From Leifsonia shinshuensis (GTDB lineage Bacteria > Actinomycetota > Actinomycetes > Actinomycetales > Microbacteriaceae), in NCBI RefSeq assembly GCF_022606355.1, contig NZ_JAHHZQ010000003.1:558001-622000 (forward strand): a stretch of DNA of 64,000 bases, written 5' to 3'. A model generated the notes under the pieces. It did not search any database. It worked only from the letters and a program-made list of their open reading frames with translations, and was not told where the DNA came from. Below are positions 7,603-15,025 of the stretch, piece after piece; position 1 is the first letter of the stretch, and each line of letters opens with the position of its first letter. The translations under genes were made by a program, and so were the position numbers.

Positions 7603-8511
7603 GTGAGTGGACTGGTTGAACGACGTGGATTCACGGTGGCCGAGGGACGGGATGCGGGCCTGTCCCGTCGGCAGCTGTACGGGCCAGGCGTGCAACGGAG
7701 CTTTCGCGGGGTACGCACCATCGATGTCGACATCGAGGATCACCGGGTGCGCTGCCGTGCGTATGCGGCTCTGCGTCGACCCGGCCACATCTTCAGTCAT
7801 CACTCGGCTGCGGCCCTCCACGGGTTCCCGCTGCGGTGGGCCGTGCAATCGCGCGACGTGCACGTCGCCGTGTTCGCTCCCCTCAAGCCGCCGCGAATGG
7901 ATGGCGTGGTCGGGCACGAGTTGCGTGGTGCCGGCCACCGCATCGTGACGCTCGACGACATGCAGGTGGTCGCGGCCGAGGACGCTTGGGCTCAGTTGTC
8001 GGGGGTCCTTCCGATCGACGACCTCGTCGCCATCGGGGATTGGCTGATCACCGGAGACGAGCCGTACTCCGGCACGGCCCCGTCTCACACGCGCGACCAA
8101 TTGGAGTCAGCGATCCGACACCACGGGCGTCGGCCCGGCGTCCGTCGCCTCAGGGAGGCTTTCGAGCTCGTGAGATACGGCCCGCTCTCACCGCAGGAGT
8201 CGCGACTGCGCCTGGAACTGGTGCGCGCAGGCCTGCCGGAGCCTTCTCTGAATCACGACGTTCACGATCGGGAGCGACGCATCGCCATGGTCGATCTCGC
8301 CTATCCGGATCACCGGCTCGCGATCGAATACCTGGGCGATCATCACCGGACGGACGCGGACACCTACCGCGAGGACATCTATCGCCGCGAACGCCAGGCC
8401 GCCGCGGGCTGGGATGTCGTCTTCCTCACGGTCGACGACCTCGCCGGCCCCACTCCGCGGGCTCCCCTCATCGTCCGCCGCGCCTACGCCCGAGCGTCCC
8501 GCCGCCCGTAG
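7603..8511 (+). CDS. DUF559-type / AbiEi-like endonuclease-fold protein
   Basis: A 302-residue protein typical of a large actinobacterial family. The N-terminal part (about 1-75) resembles the AbiEi antitoxin winged helix, including RRGFTVAEGRDAGLSRRQLY. The C-terminal part holds a DUF559/Vsr-like nuclease core, with VDLAYPDHRLAIEYLGDHH giving the D...E-x-D-type acidic set and RRERQAAAGWDVVFLTVDDL following. Its biological role is unsettled; DNA repair or defence are both possible. GTG 7603 was chosen as start; an upstream start at 7558 lies inside the repeat-proximal region. Its stop codon is part of the second palindromic repeat, and the first repeat sits just upstream, so the gene is bracketed by repeat copies. 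Confidence 0.72.
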   Translation: MSGLVERRGFTVAEGRDAGLSRRQLYGPGVQRSFRGVRTIDVDIEDHRVRCRAYAALRRPGHIFSHHSAAALHGFPLRWAVQSRDVHVAVFAPLKPPRMDGVVGHELRGAGHRIVTLDDMQVVAAEDAWAQLSGVLPIDDLVAIGDWLITGDEPYSGTAPSHTRDQLESAIRHHGRRPGVRRLREAFELVRYGPLSPQESRLRLELVRAGLPEPSLNHDVHDRERRIAMVDLAYPDHRLAIEYLGDHHRTDADTYREDIYRRERQAAAGWDVVFLTVDDLAGPTPRAPLIVRRAYARASRRP

Positions 8512-8580
8512 CCATCCCTTCCTCACTTTCTACCGCCTCCCACCGGCGTTTTGCGGGAGAAAGTGAGGAAGCGATTGCTG
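8509..8580. repeat. Palindromic intergenic repeat, copy 2
   Basis: Arms at 8510-8531 and 8558-8579 share CTTCCTCACTTTCT and its complement with the other copies. The TAG stop codon of the DUF559-type gene forms the left edge. The right edge is 10 bp from the proC stop, so it sits exactly between convergent genes. Confidence 0.85.
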
Positions 8581-8590
8581 GGGGCGGGGG

Positions 8591-9448
8591 TTAGGGGGTG
8601 GTGGGGGCGGCGAGTTCGCGGGCGCGGGCCAGGGCGGCGTCGGTGGCCCGGGTGAAGAGGGTGGGGAGGTCGGCGGAGGCGAGGACCTCGATGGCGCGCT
8701 CGGTGGTGCCCTTGGGGCTCGTGACGCGGCGGCGCAGCTCGGCCGGGTCTTCTCCGGAGGCGACCAGCAGCTCCGAAGCGCCGAGGAAGGTGCCGTTCAC
8801 GAGGATGCGCGCCTGCTCCGCGGTGAAACCCTTCTCGACGGCGGCTGCGGTGAGCGCCTCCACCAGGAGGAACACGTACGCCGGGCCGGAGCCGGAGATC
8901 GTGCTGAGCGCGTCGAGCTGCGACTCCGGCACCTCCACGACCTCCCCCACGGTCTCGAAGAGCGACCGGACCAGTTCGAGGTCGTCGGGCTCGGTGCGTG
9001 TCCCCGGGCTGATCCCGGTGACGGCCTTGCCGACCACCGCAGGGGTGTTCGGCATCGACCTCACGACGACGATGTTCTCCGGCAGCAGCGACTCGAACGT
9101 CGCGACCGTGACGCCGGCGGCCACGCTGACCACGATGGTCCCCGGGTTCAGCGACGACGAGATCTCACGCAGCAGGTCGGGCACCATCGCCGGCTTGACC
9201 GCCACGATGACGATGGCGGCGCCGTCGACGGCGAGGCGGTTCGCCGCACCGTCCTTCTCGGTGGCGAAGGCGGTGACGCCGGGGATCCCGGAGAGCTCGG
9301 CGGCCCGCGCGGCCGAGCGGTTGGTCACCCTGATCCCACCTGCCACCTCCACTCCGGGCGCGGTCAGCCCGGAGAGGATCGCGCGGCCCATCGAGCCGGC
9401 GCCGAGCATGGCGATGGTGGGCAGCGTGACGTTCTGCGTGTCGGTCAT
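8591..9448 (-). CDS. proC: Pyrroline-5-carboxylate reductase
   Basis: A 285-residue cytosolic enzyme that makes the last step of proline synthesis, NADPH-dependent reduction of pyrroline-5-carboxylate. The Rossmann motif is MLGAGSMGRAI at residues 14-24, and the C-terminal signature with AEQARILVNGTFLGASELL and the SPKGTTERAI segment is diagnostic. The dimerisation motif SGSGPAYVFL is near residue 173. The start at 9448 sits 6 nt from the palindromic -10 shared with the divergent CDF gene, so the mRNA is probably leaderless. It is a single gene ending in the palindromic repeat copy 2. Confidence 0.95.
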   Translation of the reverse strand: MTDTQNVTLPTIAMLGAGSMGRAILSGLTAPGVEVAGGIRVTNRSAARAAELSGIPGVTAFATEKDGAANRLAVDGAAIVIVAVKPAMVPDLLREISSSLNPGTIVVSVAAGVTVATFESLLPENIVVVRSMPNTPAVVGKAVTGISPGTRTEPDDLELVRSLFETVGEVVEVPESQLDALSTISGSGPAYVFLLVEALTAAAVEKGFTAEQARILVNGTFLGASELLVASGEDPAELRRRVTSPKGTTERAIEVLASADLPTLFTRATDAALARARELAAPTTP

Positions 9449-9454
9449 GCGGCC

Positions 9455-9464
9455 ATCCTAGGAT
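9455..9464. promoter_or_regulatory. Shared palindromic -10 box for two divergent leaderless genes
   Basis: ATCCTAGGAT is a perfect palindrome. Read on either strand it contains TAGGAT, and in both directions exactly 6 nt (GAGGGC or GGCCGC) separate it from the start codon (CDF ATG at 9471, proC ATG at 9448). One element therefore can set both transcription starts, but RNA polymerase can occupy only one direction at a time. Confidence 0.6.
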
Positions 9465-9470
9465 GAGGGC

Positions 9471-10433
9471 ATGAGCGCAGAAGGCGGCACCAGGGCGATC
9501 GTCGCGGCCTTCGCCGCCAACCTGGGCATCGCCCTCACGAAGTTCATCGCCTGGGCGTTCTCCGGCTCCTCCTCGATGCTCGCGGAGGGCGTGCACTCGG
9601 TCGCCGATTCCGGCAATCAGCTGCTCCTCCTGCTCGGCGGCCGCCAGGCCAAGAAGAAGGCCGACAAGGAGCACCCGTTCGGCTATGGCCGCGAGCGCTA
9701 CGTCTACGCCTTCGTCGTCTCGATCATCCTGTTCTCCGTCGGCGGGGTGTTCTCGCTGTACGAGGGTGTGGAGAAACTCACGCACCCGCATCCTCTGGAG
9801 AACTGGTGGCTGCCGCTGCTGGTGCTGTTCATCGCGATCGGCCTGGAGTCGTTCTCGCTCCGCACCGCCGTCCATGAGTCCAACCCGCTCCGCAGGGGGA
9901 TGTCGTGGCCGCAGTTCATCCGCCGAGCCAAGGCACCGGAGTTGCCGGTGGTGCTGCTGGAGGACGTCGCCGCTCTCACCGGCCTCGTGTTCGCCCTCCT
10001 CGGCGTCGGGCTCACCATCGTCACCGGCAACGGCGTCTGGGACGGCATCGGCACGGTCCTCATCGGCCTGCTGCTGGTCGCCGTCGCGATCATCCTCGGC
10101 ATCGAGACCAAGAGCCTCCTGGTCGGCGAGGGAGCGTCCGACACCGACGTCGCGGCCATCGAGCGCGCCATCCTCGCCGGCGACGAGGCCGAGCGCATCA
10201 TCCACATGCGCACGCTGTACCTCGGGCCCGACGAGTTGCTCGTCGGCGCCAAGCTCGCGCTCGCCGGCAGCCTCCCGCTCGCGGAGGTCGCGGCCTCGAT
10301 CGACAGCATCGAGAGCCGCATCCGCGAAGCCGTGCCGGTCGCGCGCGTCATCTACATCGAGCCGGACGTCTGGGTCGACCCGAACGAGCAGCATCCCGCC
10401 ACCGACACCATCGTCATCAAAGGACTCGAGTGA
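9471..10433 (+). CDS. Cation diffusion facilitator family transporter
   Basis: A 320-residue membrane protein of the CDF (SLC30-like) group, which exports divalent metals such as Zn2+, Mn2+ or Fe2+ by proton antiport. Six helices are visible. Helix II carries the metal-site residues in EGVHSVADSGNQ, and helix V carries them in LLEDVAALTG. The soluble C-terminal ferredoxin-like domain (about 215-310) is present. HPFGYGRERY is a family signature after helix II. It overlaps the following glutamine amidotransferase gene by 4 nt (GTGA). The metal specificity cannot be read from the sequence. Confidence 0.92.
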   Translation: MSAEGGTRAIVAAFAANLGIALTKFIAWAFSGSSSMLAEGVHSVADSGNQLLLLLGGRQAKKKADKEHPFGYGRERYVYAFVVSIILFSVGGVFSLYEGVEKLTHPHPLENWWLPLLVLFIAIGLESFSLRTAVHESNPLRRGMSWPQFIRRAKAPELPVVLLEDVAALTGLVFALLGVGLTIVTGNGVWDGIGTVLIGLLLVAVAIILGIETKSLLVGEGASDTDVAAIERAILAGDEAERIIHMRTLYLGPDELLVGAKLALAGSLPLAEVAASIDSIESRIREAVPVARVIYIEPDVWVDPNEQHPATDTIVIKGLE

Positions 10434-11146
10434 CCCGCACCGCACTGATCCTGCAGCACGACCCCTCCATCCACCTCGGCAACATCGGGCCCGTCCTCAC
10501 CGAGCACGGGTACGAGCTCCGCATCGTGGACGTCACGGCCGAGGACGTCGCCACGATCGACCCGACGGAGGCCGACCTCGTCGTCGTGCTCGGCGGCGAG
10601 ATGGGCGCGTATCAGACCGAGCAGTTCCCGTTCCTCGCCGCGGAGCAGGCGCTGCTGCGCTCGCGGCTCGACGCCGAGCTGCCGACGCTCGGCGTCTGCC
10701 TCGGCGCACAGCTGATGGCGGGCGCCCTCGGCGAGCGCGTCTACAAGGGCGACACCACCCAGATCGGTTTCCGACGCGTGGAGCCGACGGAGGCCGGTGC
10801 GGCCTCCCCCATCCGCCACTTCGAGGGCGTGCCCGTGGTCGAGTGGCACGGCGACACCTTCGAGCTGCCCGAGCGGGCCACTCGGCTGGCGTCGTCGAGC
10901 GACTACTCCAACGAGGCGTTCGCGATCGGCGGCTTCGCGCTGGCGGTGCAGTTCCATCCCGAGGTCACCGACGAGATGCACGAGCAGTGGGTCGCCGACG
11001 GCACGAATCTTCAGGGAACTGGCGAACTCGACGAGCACGCGATCGACCCGGAGGCGCTGCGCGAAGACCGCGAGCTCTACTCCGCCCGGATGCAGGAGGC
11101 CTCCCGAGCCGCCTTCTCCGAGTGGCTGGAGTCCCTTCCCGCCTGA
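10430..11146 (+). CDS. Glutamine amidotransferase class I
   Basis: A 238-residue class I glutamine amidotransferase domain protein. The nucleophile elbow is GVCLGAQLM (Cys near residue 85), and the His-Glu pair is in QFHPEV near residue 182. No synthetase domain is attached, so it is either a GuaA-like stand-alone amidotransferase or hydrolyses a gamma-glutamyl compound. The GTG start overlaps the CDF stop (GTGA), which argues for co-translation with the metal transporter; no obvious joint function is known. The gene ends just before palindromic repeat copy 3. Confidence 0.85.
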   Translation: MTRTALILQHDPSIHLGNIGPVLTEHGYELRIVDVTAEDVATIDPTEADLVVVLGGEMGAYQTEQFPFLAAEQALLRSRLDAELPTLGVCLGAQLMAGALGERVYKGDTTQIGFRRVEPTEAGAASPIRHFEGVPVVEWHGDTFELPERATRLASSSDYSNEAFAIGGFALAVQFHPEVTDEMHEQWVADGTNLQGTGELDEHAIDPEALREDRELYSARMQEASRAAFSEWLESLPA

Positions 11147-11152
11147 CCCCAT

Positions 11153-11221
11153 CCATCGCTTCCTCACTTCTTCCCGCGACACACCGGGAGCGGGCGGGAG
11201 AAAGTGAGGAAGCGATGGCTG
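11153..11221. repeat. Palindromic intergenic repeat, copy 3
   Basis: Left arm CCATCGCTTCCTCACTTCTTCCCGC region at 11153-11177 and right arm GCGGGAGAAAGTGAGGAAGC-GATGG at 11194-11218. It is located between the convergent amidotransferase and tadA genes, again immediately after stop codons. Confidence 0.85.
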
Positions 11222-11224
11222 GGG

Positions 11225-11692
11225 TCAGCGCTTGGCGCGGAAGAAGTCGAGCAGGAGGTCGGCGCAGTCTTCGGCGAGCACGCCGGGGTACACCGCGACC
11301 TGATGGTTGAGCCGGCGGTCGCGCAGAACGTCGTAGACCGACCCGCCTGCGCCCGCCTTCTCATCCCAGGCCCCGAACACGACCGTCGGCACCCGGGCGG
11401 CCAGCACCGCACCCGCGCACATCACGCACGGCTCCAGCGTCACGACCAGGGTGCAGCCCTCCAGGTGCCAGTCGTCGCGGGAGGCCGCCGCGGCGCGCAG
11501 CGCGAGGATCTCGGCGTGCGCGGTCGGATCGCGGTGCAGCTCGCGCTCGTTGCGTCCGGTGCCGATGACCTGCCCGTGCTCGTCGATCACGAGCGCCGCC
11601 ACCGGCACGTCCCCGGTGTCGAAGGCGAGGCGCGCGTCGGCGATCGCACGGCGCATCCACTCCTCGAAGTCGACGGGGACGGGCAGGCTCAC
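11225..11692 (-). CDS. tadA: tRNA-specific adenosine deaminase TadA
   Basis: A 155-residue zinc enzyme that converts A34 of tRNA-Arg(ACG) to inosine. The zinc/catalytic motifs are HAEILAL (His ligand and proton-shuttling Glu) near residue 59 and TLEPCVMCAGA (two Cys ligands) near residue 90. The overall length and the C-terminal ADLLLDFFRAKR helix fit TadA rather than a free-base deaminase. A GTG start at 11692 follows a strong AGAGGAGG site. It is divergent from upp with 53 bp between starts. Confidence 0.93.
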   Translation of the reverse strand: MSLPVPVDFEEWMRRAIADARLAFDTGDVPVAALVIDEHGQVIGTGRNERELHRDPTAHAEILALRAAAASRDDWHLEGCTLVVTLEPCVMCAGAVLAARVPTVVFGAWDEKAGAGGSVYDVLRDRRLNHQVAVYPGVLAEDCADLLLDFFRAKR

Positions 11693-11745
11693 GGGTCCTC
11701 CTCTGACGGGTCCGTGCGATGGCGGGTTCGGCTAGCCTTGAGCCT

Positions 11746-12378
11746 ATGCGAGTGCACGTAGCTGACCACCCCCTCATCACCCACAAGCTCTCCGTGCTCC
11801 GCAACAAGGACACCCCGTCGCCGGTGTTCCGGGCGCTGACCGAGGAGCTGGTCACGCTGCTCGCCTACGAGGCGACGAGGGCGGTGCGGGTCGAGCCGGT
11901 GCAGATCGAGACGCCCGTGACGACGACGACCGGCGTCACCCTGAGCCAGCCGCGACCGCTGGTCGTGCCGATCCTGCGCGCGGGGCTCGGGATGCTGGAG
12001 GGAATGGTCCGGCTGATGCCGACCGCCGAGGTCGGCTTCCTCGGGATGGCGCGCAACGAGGAGACGCTCGAGCCGACCACCTACGCCGAGCGGCTCCCGA
12101 TGGACCTGTCCGACCGGCAGTGCTTCGTGCTCGACCCGATGCTGGCGACCGGAGGCTCGCTGGGCGCCGCGATCGACTTCCTGTTCAAGCGCAACGCCGT
12201 CGACGTGACAGCCATCTGCATCCTGGCGGCTCCGGAGGGCCTGGAGGCTCTCGAGAAGGCGACGCAGGGCCGCGATGTGACCATCGTTCTGGGCGCCCTC
12301 GACGAGCGCCTGAACGAGAACGGATACATTGTGCCGGGTCTCGGCGACGCCGGAGACCGTTTGTACGGCACGGTGTAG
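11746..12378 (+). CDS. upp: Uracil phosphoribosyltransferase
   Basis: A 210-residue salvage enzyme that makes UMP from uracil and PRPP. The PRPP-binding loop is [14 protein letters not shown] near residues 127-140, the flexible region contains PILRAGLGM, and the C-terminal uracil-binding motif is [12 protein letters not shown]. It ends with YGTV, as in the family. The ATG at 11746 lies 7 nt after TAGCCT (11733-11738), with no Shine-Dalgarno, so it is probably leaderless. An in-frame ATG at 11719 would add non-homologous residues and was rejected. Confidence 0.95.
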   Translation: MRVHVADHPLITHKLSVLRNKDTPSPVFRALTEELVTLLAYEATRAVRVEPVQIETPVTTTTGVTLSQPRPLVVPILRAGLGMLEGMVRLMPTAEVGFLGMARNEETLEPTTYAERLPMDLSDRQCFVLDPMLATGGSLGAAIDFLFKRNAVDVTAICILAAPEGLEALEKATQGRDVTIVLGALDERLNENGYIVPGLGDAGDRLYGTV

Positions 12379-12413
12379 GGCCATCCAGAAGACCCGCAAT
12401 ATTCCGTAACGAT

Positions 12414-12443
12414 TTGACACCGCGAGTCATGAGACGGTTTACT
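12414..12443 (+). promoter_or_regulatory. Strong promoter of a leaderless micro-ORF
   Basis: A perfect -35 (TTGACA, 12414-12419), 18-bp spacer and a TTTACT -10 (12438-12443) place +1 at about 12450-12451, which is the ATG of the 34-residue ORF. This is the best sigma-70-type -35 seen in the window. Confidence 0.65.
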
Positions 12444-12450
12444 ACTCGAC

Positions 12451-12555
12451 ATGACTGACAACTCGCGTACCCTGACCTCCTTCGAGGCCCTCGGGGATGC
12501 CGGCATGATGATGCCCGGCCGCGACTCGGTCATGTGTTGCCGAATGTGTCGCTAA
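12451..12555 (+). CDS. Cysteine-rich leaderless micro-ORF, candidate attenuator peptide
   Basis: A 34-residue ORF beginning MTDNSRTLTSF and ending MCCRMCR, with codons TGT TGC .. TGT just before the stop. All of its cysteines are in the last six residues. A consensus promoter puts the transcription start on the ATG, so the message is leaderless. In mycobacteria, leaderless short ORFs with a cysteine tract act as cysteine-responsive attenuators of the gene behind them; this ORF has the same design. The next gene, a winged-helix regulator, starts 219 nt after the stop, with small hairpins between (for example GACGC/GCGTC around 12587-12602). The peptide itself may have no function. A chance ORF is possible but the promoter geometry argues against it. 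Confidence 0.55.
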   Translation: MTDNSRTLTSFEALGDAGMMMPGRDSVMCCRMCR

Positions 12556-12774
12556 TCTGACGACCCTTTCGCCGAGCGGTCGCCCTCCGACGCAGACGAG
12601 CGTCGACGCCGGGCACAGCTCCCCGGGCGCGCCACACGAACGCACCCGTGCATCGGTCCCGTATCTGAATCGGGACAACGTCACACCGGAAACCCTGACC
12701 TCCGGCGCACCTCGACAGAGCTGCAGCCGCACCGGGGTCCGGACGCATCATCATCACTGAAGGACTTTCCTCTC

Positions 12775-13476
12775 ATGTCTCTCGCCACTGTCGACTCCAT
12801 CCGTCCCTCCGCCGCTCTCGCCGAGCAGGTCTCCGCTCCCGCCCCGCGCCTCCGCGCCGTCCCCGAGGGGACCGAGGCCCGCGGGTTCGTCCTCTACGTC
12901 GGCATCGACGAGCTGAAGGCCGCCGCCGCCGGCACGGACCTCGGCCGCATCGTGGAGGCGCTCAAGCAGCTGACCGCCGAGCTCGCGCCCGCCGCCGAGA
13001 CCTACGCCGCCGTCGCTCTCGCCCCGGCCGGCGCCGGTGGCCGCGACGTCGACGTCGTGCGCCTCGCCCTGCAGGACCCGGCCGCGATCGCCAAGCACCG
13101 CCACACCGTCGTTCCCGACGAGGACGAGGATCGTGCCGCCTCCGGCGTGGTCGTGGACATCTCGCGCAAGCGCCTCATCCTCGACAACCAGACCGTCTCG
13201 CTCACCTACAAGGAGTTCGAGCTGCTGCAGTACCTCGTGCTGCGCGAGGGCCGCACCATCGAGCGCGCCGAGCTGATCTCGTCGCTGTGGTCGAACGCCG
13301 ACGAGGACGAGATCCCGAACGAGCGCACCATCGACGTCCACGTGCGGCGGCTGCGCGCCAAGCTCGCGCGCTACGAGGACATCGTGCGCACGGTGCGCGG
13401 CGTCGGCTACCGGTTCGACCGCCACGCGGACGTCTCGATCCGCCACGCGAGCGCGCCCTCCCCCGACCTGTTCTGA
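12775..13476 (+). CDS. Winged-helix DNA-binding protein, OmpR/PhoB C-terminal type without receiver domain
   Basis: A 233-residue protein. The C-terminal 95 residues are a complete OmpR/PhoB effector domain, from VSLTYKEFELLQYLVLREGR through ERTIDVHVRRLRAKL to VRGVGYRF. The N-terminal ~120 residues are not a receiver domain: no phospho-acceptor Asp pattern or conserved Lys is seen, so it is not a classical response regulator. A strong promoter and a cysteine-rich micro-ORF lie upstream. The ribosome binding site AAGGA is 13 nt from the ATG, unusually far. Regulation by transcript attenuation is inferred. Its targets are unknown. Confidence 0.8.
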   Translation: MSLATVDSIRPSAALAEQVSAPAPRLRAVPEGTEARGFVLYVGIDELKAAAAGTDLGRIVEALKQLTAELAPAAETYAAVALAPAGAGGRDVDVVRLALQDPAAIAKHRHTVVPDEDEDRAASGVVVDISRKRLILDNQTVSLTYKEFELLQYLVLREGRTIERAELISSLWSNADEDEIPNERTIDVHVRRLRAKLARYEDIVRTVRGVGYRFDRHADVSIRHASAPSPDLF

Positions 13477-13516
13477 GGAGAGCCGCCCGCTCTGAGGAGA
13501 GCCGCCCGCTCTGAGG
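13472..13516. repeat. 19-bp tandem duplication across a stop codon
   Basis: The unit TCTGAGGAGAGCCGCCCGC occurs at 13472-13490 and 13491-13509, with a third partial copy (TCTGAGG) at 13510-13516. Each copy contains the TGA, the first being the stop of the winged-helix gene. Confidence 0.85.
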
Positions 13517-13529
13517 GCGGACCGCCGCC

Positions 13530-14267
13530 TCAGCCGACCGGAAGGTGCGTCTCGCGGTAGGCCGCGAGCTCCTCGGGCGTTCCGAAGCAATAGAAGGTGC
13601 CCGTGGCGAGCGCGATGGTCGCGCCGCGCTCGAGCAGCCGGTTGTAGACCAGCGAGAGGTACGACTCGGGCGTCTCGGACGCCTGTGCGGAGGCCACCAC
13701 GTCTTCGGCGGCCGACACGAAATCGCCGGCGCGACTGAAGAAGTAGACGCCCATCAGCGCGTTCTCCGAGATGGCGACCTTCTCGGCGGTGCGGACGACG
13801 CGGCCTTCTCGATCGGTCTCCGCGAAGCTGTACCGAGGATCCGTCGACCGGAACGAGAGCAGGACGCCGTCGGCGGCACCGGCCGCCGCATGCGCGATGG
13901 CGGACGCGTAGCCGTCGCTCTCGAAGGCGATGTCGCAGTCCATCACGAGCAGCGGACGCTCCGGGTCGAGGTGCGCGGCGAGGACGGTCTCCGCAGCGCC
14001 GCCGGTCGGAGCCGGCAGCTCCACCACGGTCAGCCCGGGAAGGGCCTCCACGAGTGCCGTTCCGAGGCCGTGGTCACGCTGGAGCTCAGCGCGGATCACC
14101 GCTGTGACCTCGCCCGTGACGCCGGCGCGTGCCAGCGACGAGAGGGCCTTGCGGAACATCGGCTGGCCGTCGACGTCGATGAGCGGCTTCGGGAGCAACT
14201 CCCCCACCGCCCGGAAGCGCTGGCCGAGCCCGGCCATCGGGAGGACGATCTGTAGTCCATCGGTCAT
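13530..14267 (-). CDS. Nucleotidyltransferase (NTP-transferase family)
   Basis: A 245-residue Rossmann-like nucleotidyltransferase. The N-terminal signature is LPMAGLGQRF with PKPLIDVDG downstream (about residues 8-36), which binds the NTP, and MDCDIAF near residue 108 supplies the metal-binding acid. It is the size of single-domain enzymes such as LicC or sugar-1-phosphate transferases, so it should activate a phosphorylated sugar or alcohol. The ATG overlaps the GT2 stop by 4 nt (ATGA). It is the last gene of a tightly overlapping four-gene operon with a kinase-like fusion, a phosphatase and a glycosyltransferase, suggesting an activated-headgroup pathway for a surface glycan. Confidence 0.85.
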   Translation of the reverse strand: MTDGLQIVLPMAGLGQRFRAVGELLPKPLIDVDGQPMFRKALSSLARAGVTGEVTAVIRAELQRDHGLGTALVEALPGLTVVELPAPTGGAAETVLAAHLDPERPLLVMDCDIAFESDGYASAIAHAAAGAADGVLLSFRSTDPRYSFAETDREGRVVRTAEKVAISENALMGVYFFSRAGDFVSAAEDVVASAQASETPESYLSLVYNRLLERGATIALATGTFYCFGTPEELAAYRETHLPVG

Positions 14268-15025
14268 GCGAGTCGGTCCCATTCGTAGTCGGTGGCGGGG
14301 GCGGCAGGTCCCCAGGGGTCGCGCCGGAAGCGCCAGCGCGCCAGGATCGACAGCCCGTCTGTGAAGACCCGGACGTTGCGCGCGTTGGAGACCTGGTCTT
14401 CCTCGCGCCAGGTGATCGGGTGGTAGCGGAAGTCCACCCCGCGCCCGATCAGATCGAGGATGAGCTCGTAGTTGAAGCTCAGCTTGTCGCCGAAGCGCAG
14501 GTACGTGCGCGGGTCGAGGTCGGCGAGGGCGAAGAGATTGAGGCCGGAACCGAGATCGGTCAGCGCACGCAGGGTGCCGATCGAGTAGATCCCGTTGAGC
14601 ACCCGGTTGCCGAGGATCCGCTTGGCGTCGTAGCCGTGCAGGCGGGCGCCGCGCGCGAACCGTGATCCGAGGATCGTCTGCGGGCCGCCCACCGAGGCCA
14701 GAGCGATGAGCTCGTACGCCTCCTGGGCCCTCGCCTGGTCGTCGCCGTGCAGGATGACGACGTGGGTCGCGCCGGCCTCCCGCGCCTTGAGGAAGACCGT
14801 CTTGTGCGTGCCGCCGAGGTTCACGTTGCGGCGATTGCGGAACACGCGCAGATTGCTCCAGCCCGCAGCCTGCTGAACAGCGACTTCGGCTGTGCCGTCG
14901 GTGCTGCCGTTGTCGACGACCCAGACTTCGTGCACACCGCTGGCACGCTCGGGATCGAGCCCGGCGAGTACGCGCGGGAGCTGCGGGGCGCAGTTGTAGG
15001 CAGGGATGGCGATGATGGTCTTCAC
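14264..15025 (-). CDS. Glycosyltransferase family 2
   Basis: A 253-residue GT-A fold glycosyltransferase. The opening strand IAIPAYNCAPQLPRVL, WVVDNGSTDGT near residue 37 and LHGDDQ (DxD-equivalent) near residue 95 are typical of GT2 enzymes close to dolichol-phosphate mannosyltransferase-like proteins. There are no clear membrane helices, so it acts at the inner face of the membrane, probably on a polyprenyl phosphate. The GTG start overlaps the stop of the upstream fusion gene (GTGA), and the stop overlaps the next start. The donor sugar is unknown. Confidence 0.85.
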   Translation of the reverse strand: MKTIIAIPAYNCAPQLPRVLAGLDPERASGVHEVWVVDNGSTDGTAEVAVQQAAGWSNLRVFRNRRNVNLGGTHKTVFLKAREAGATHVVILHGDDQARAQEAYELIALASVGGPQTILGSRFARGARLHGYDAKRILGNRVLNGIYSIGTLRALTDLGSGLNLFALADLDPRTYLRFGDKLSFNYELILDLIGRGVDFRYHPITWREEDQVSNARNVRVFTDGLSILARWRFRRDPWGPAAPATDYEWDRLA

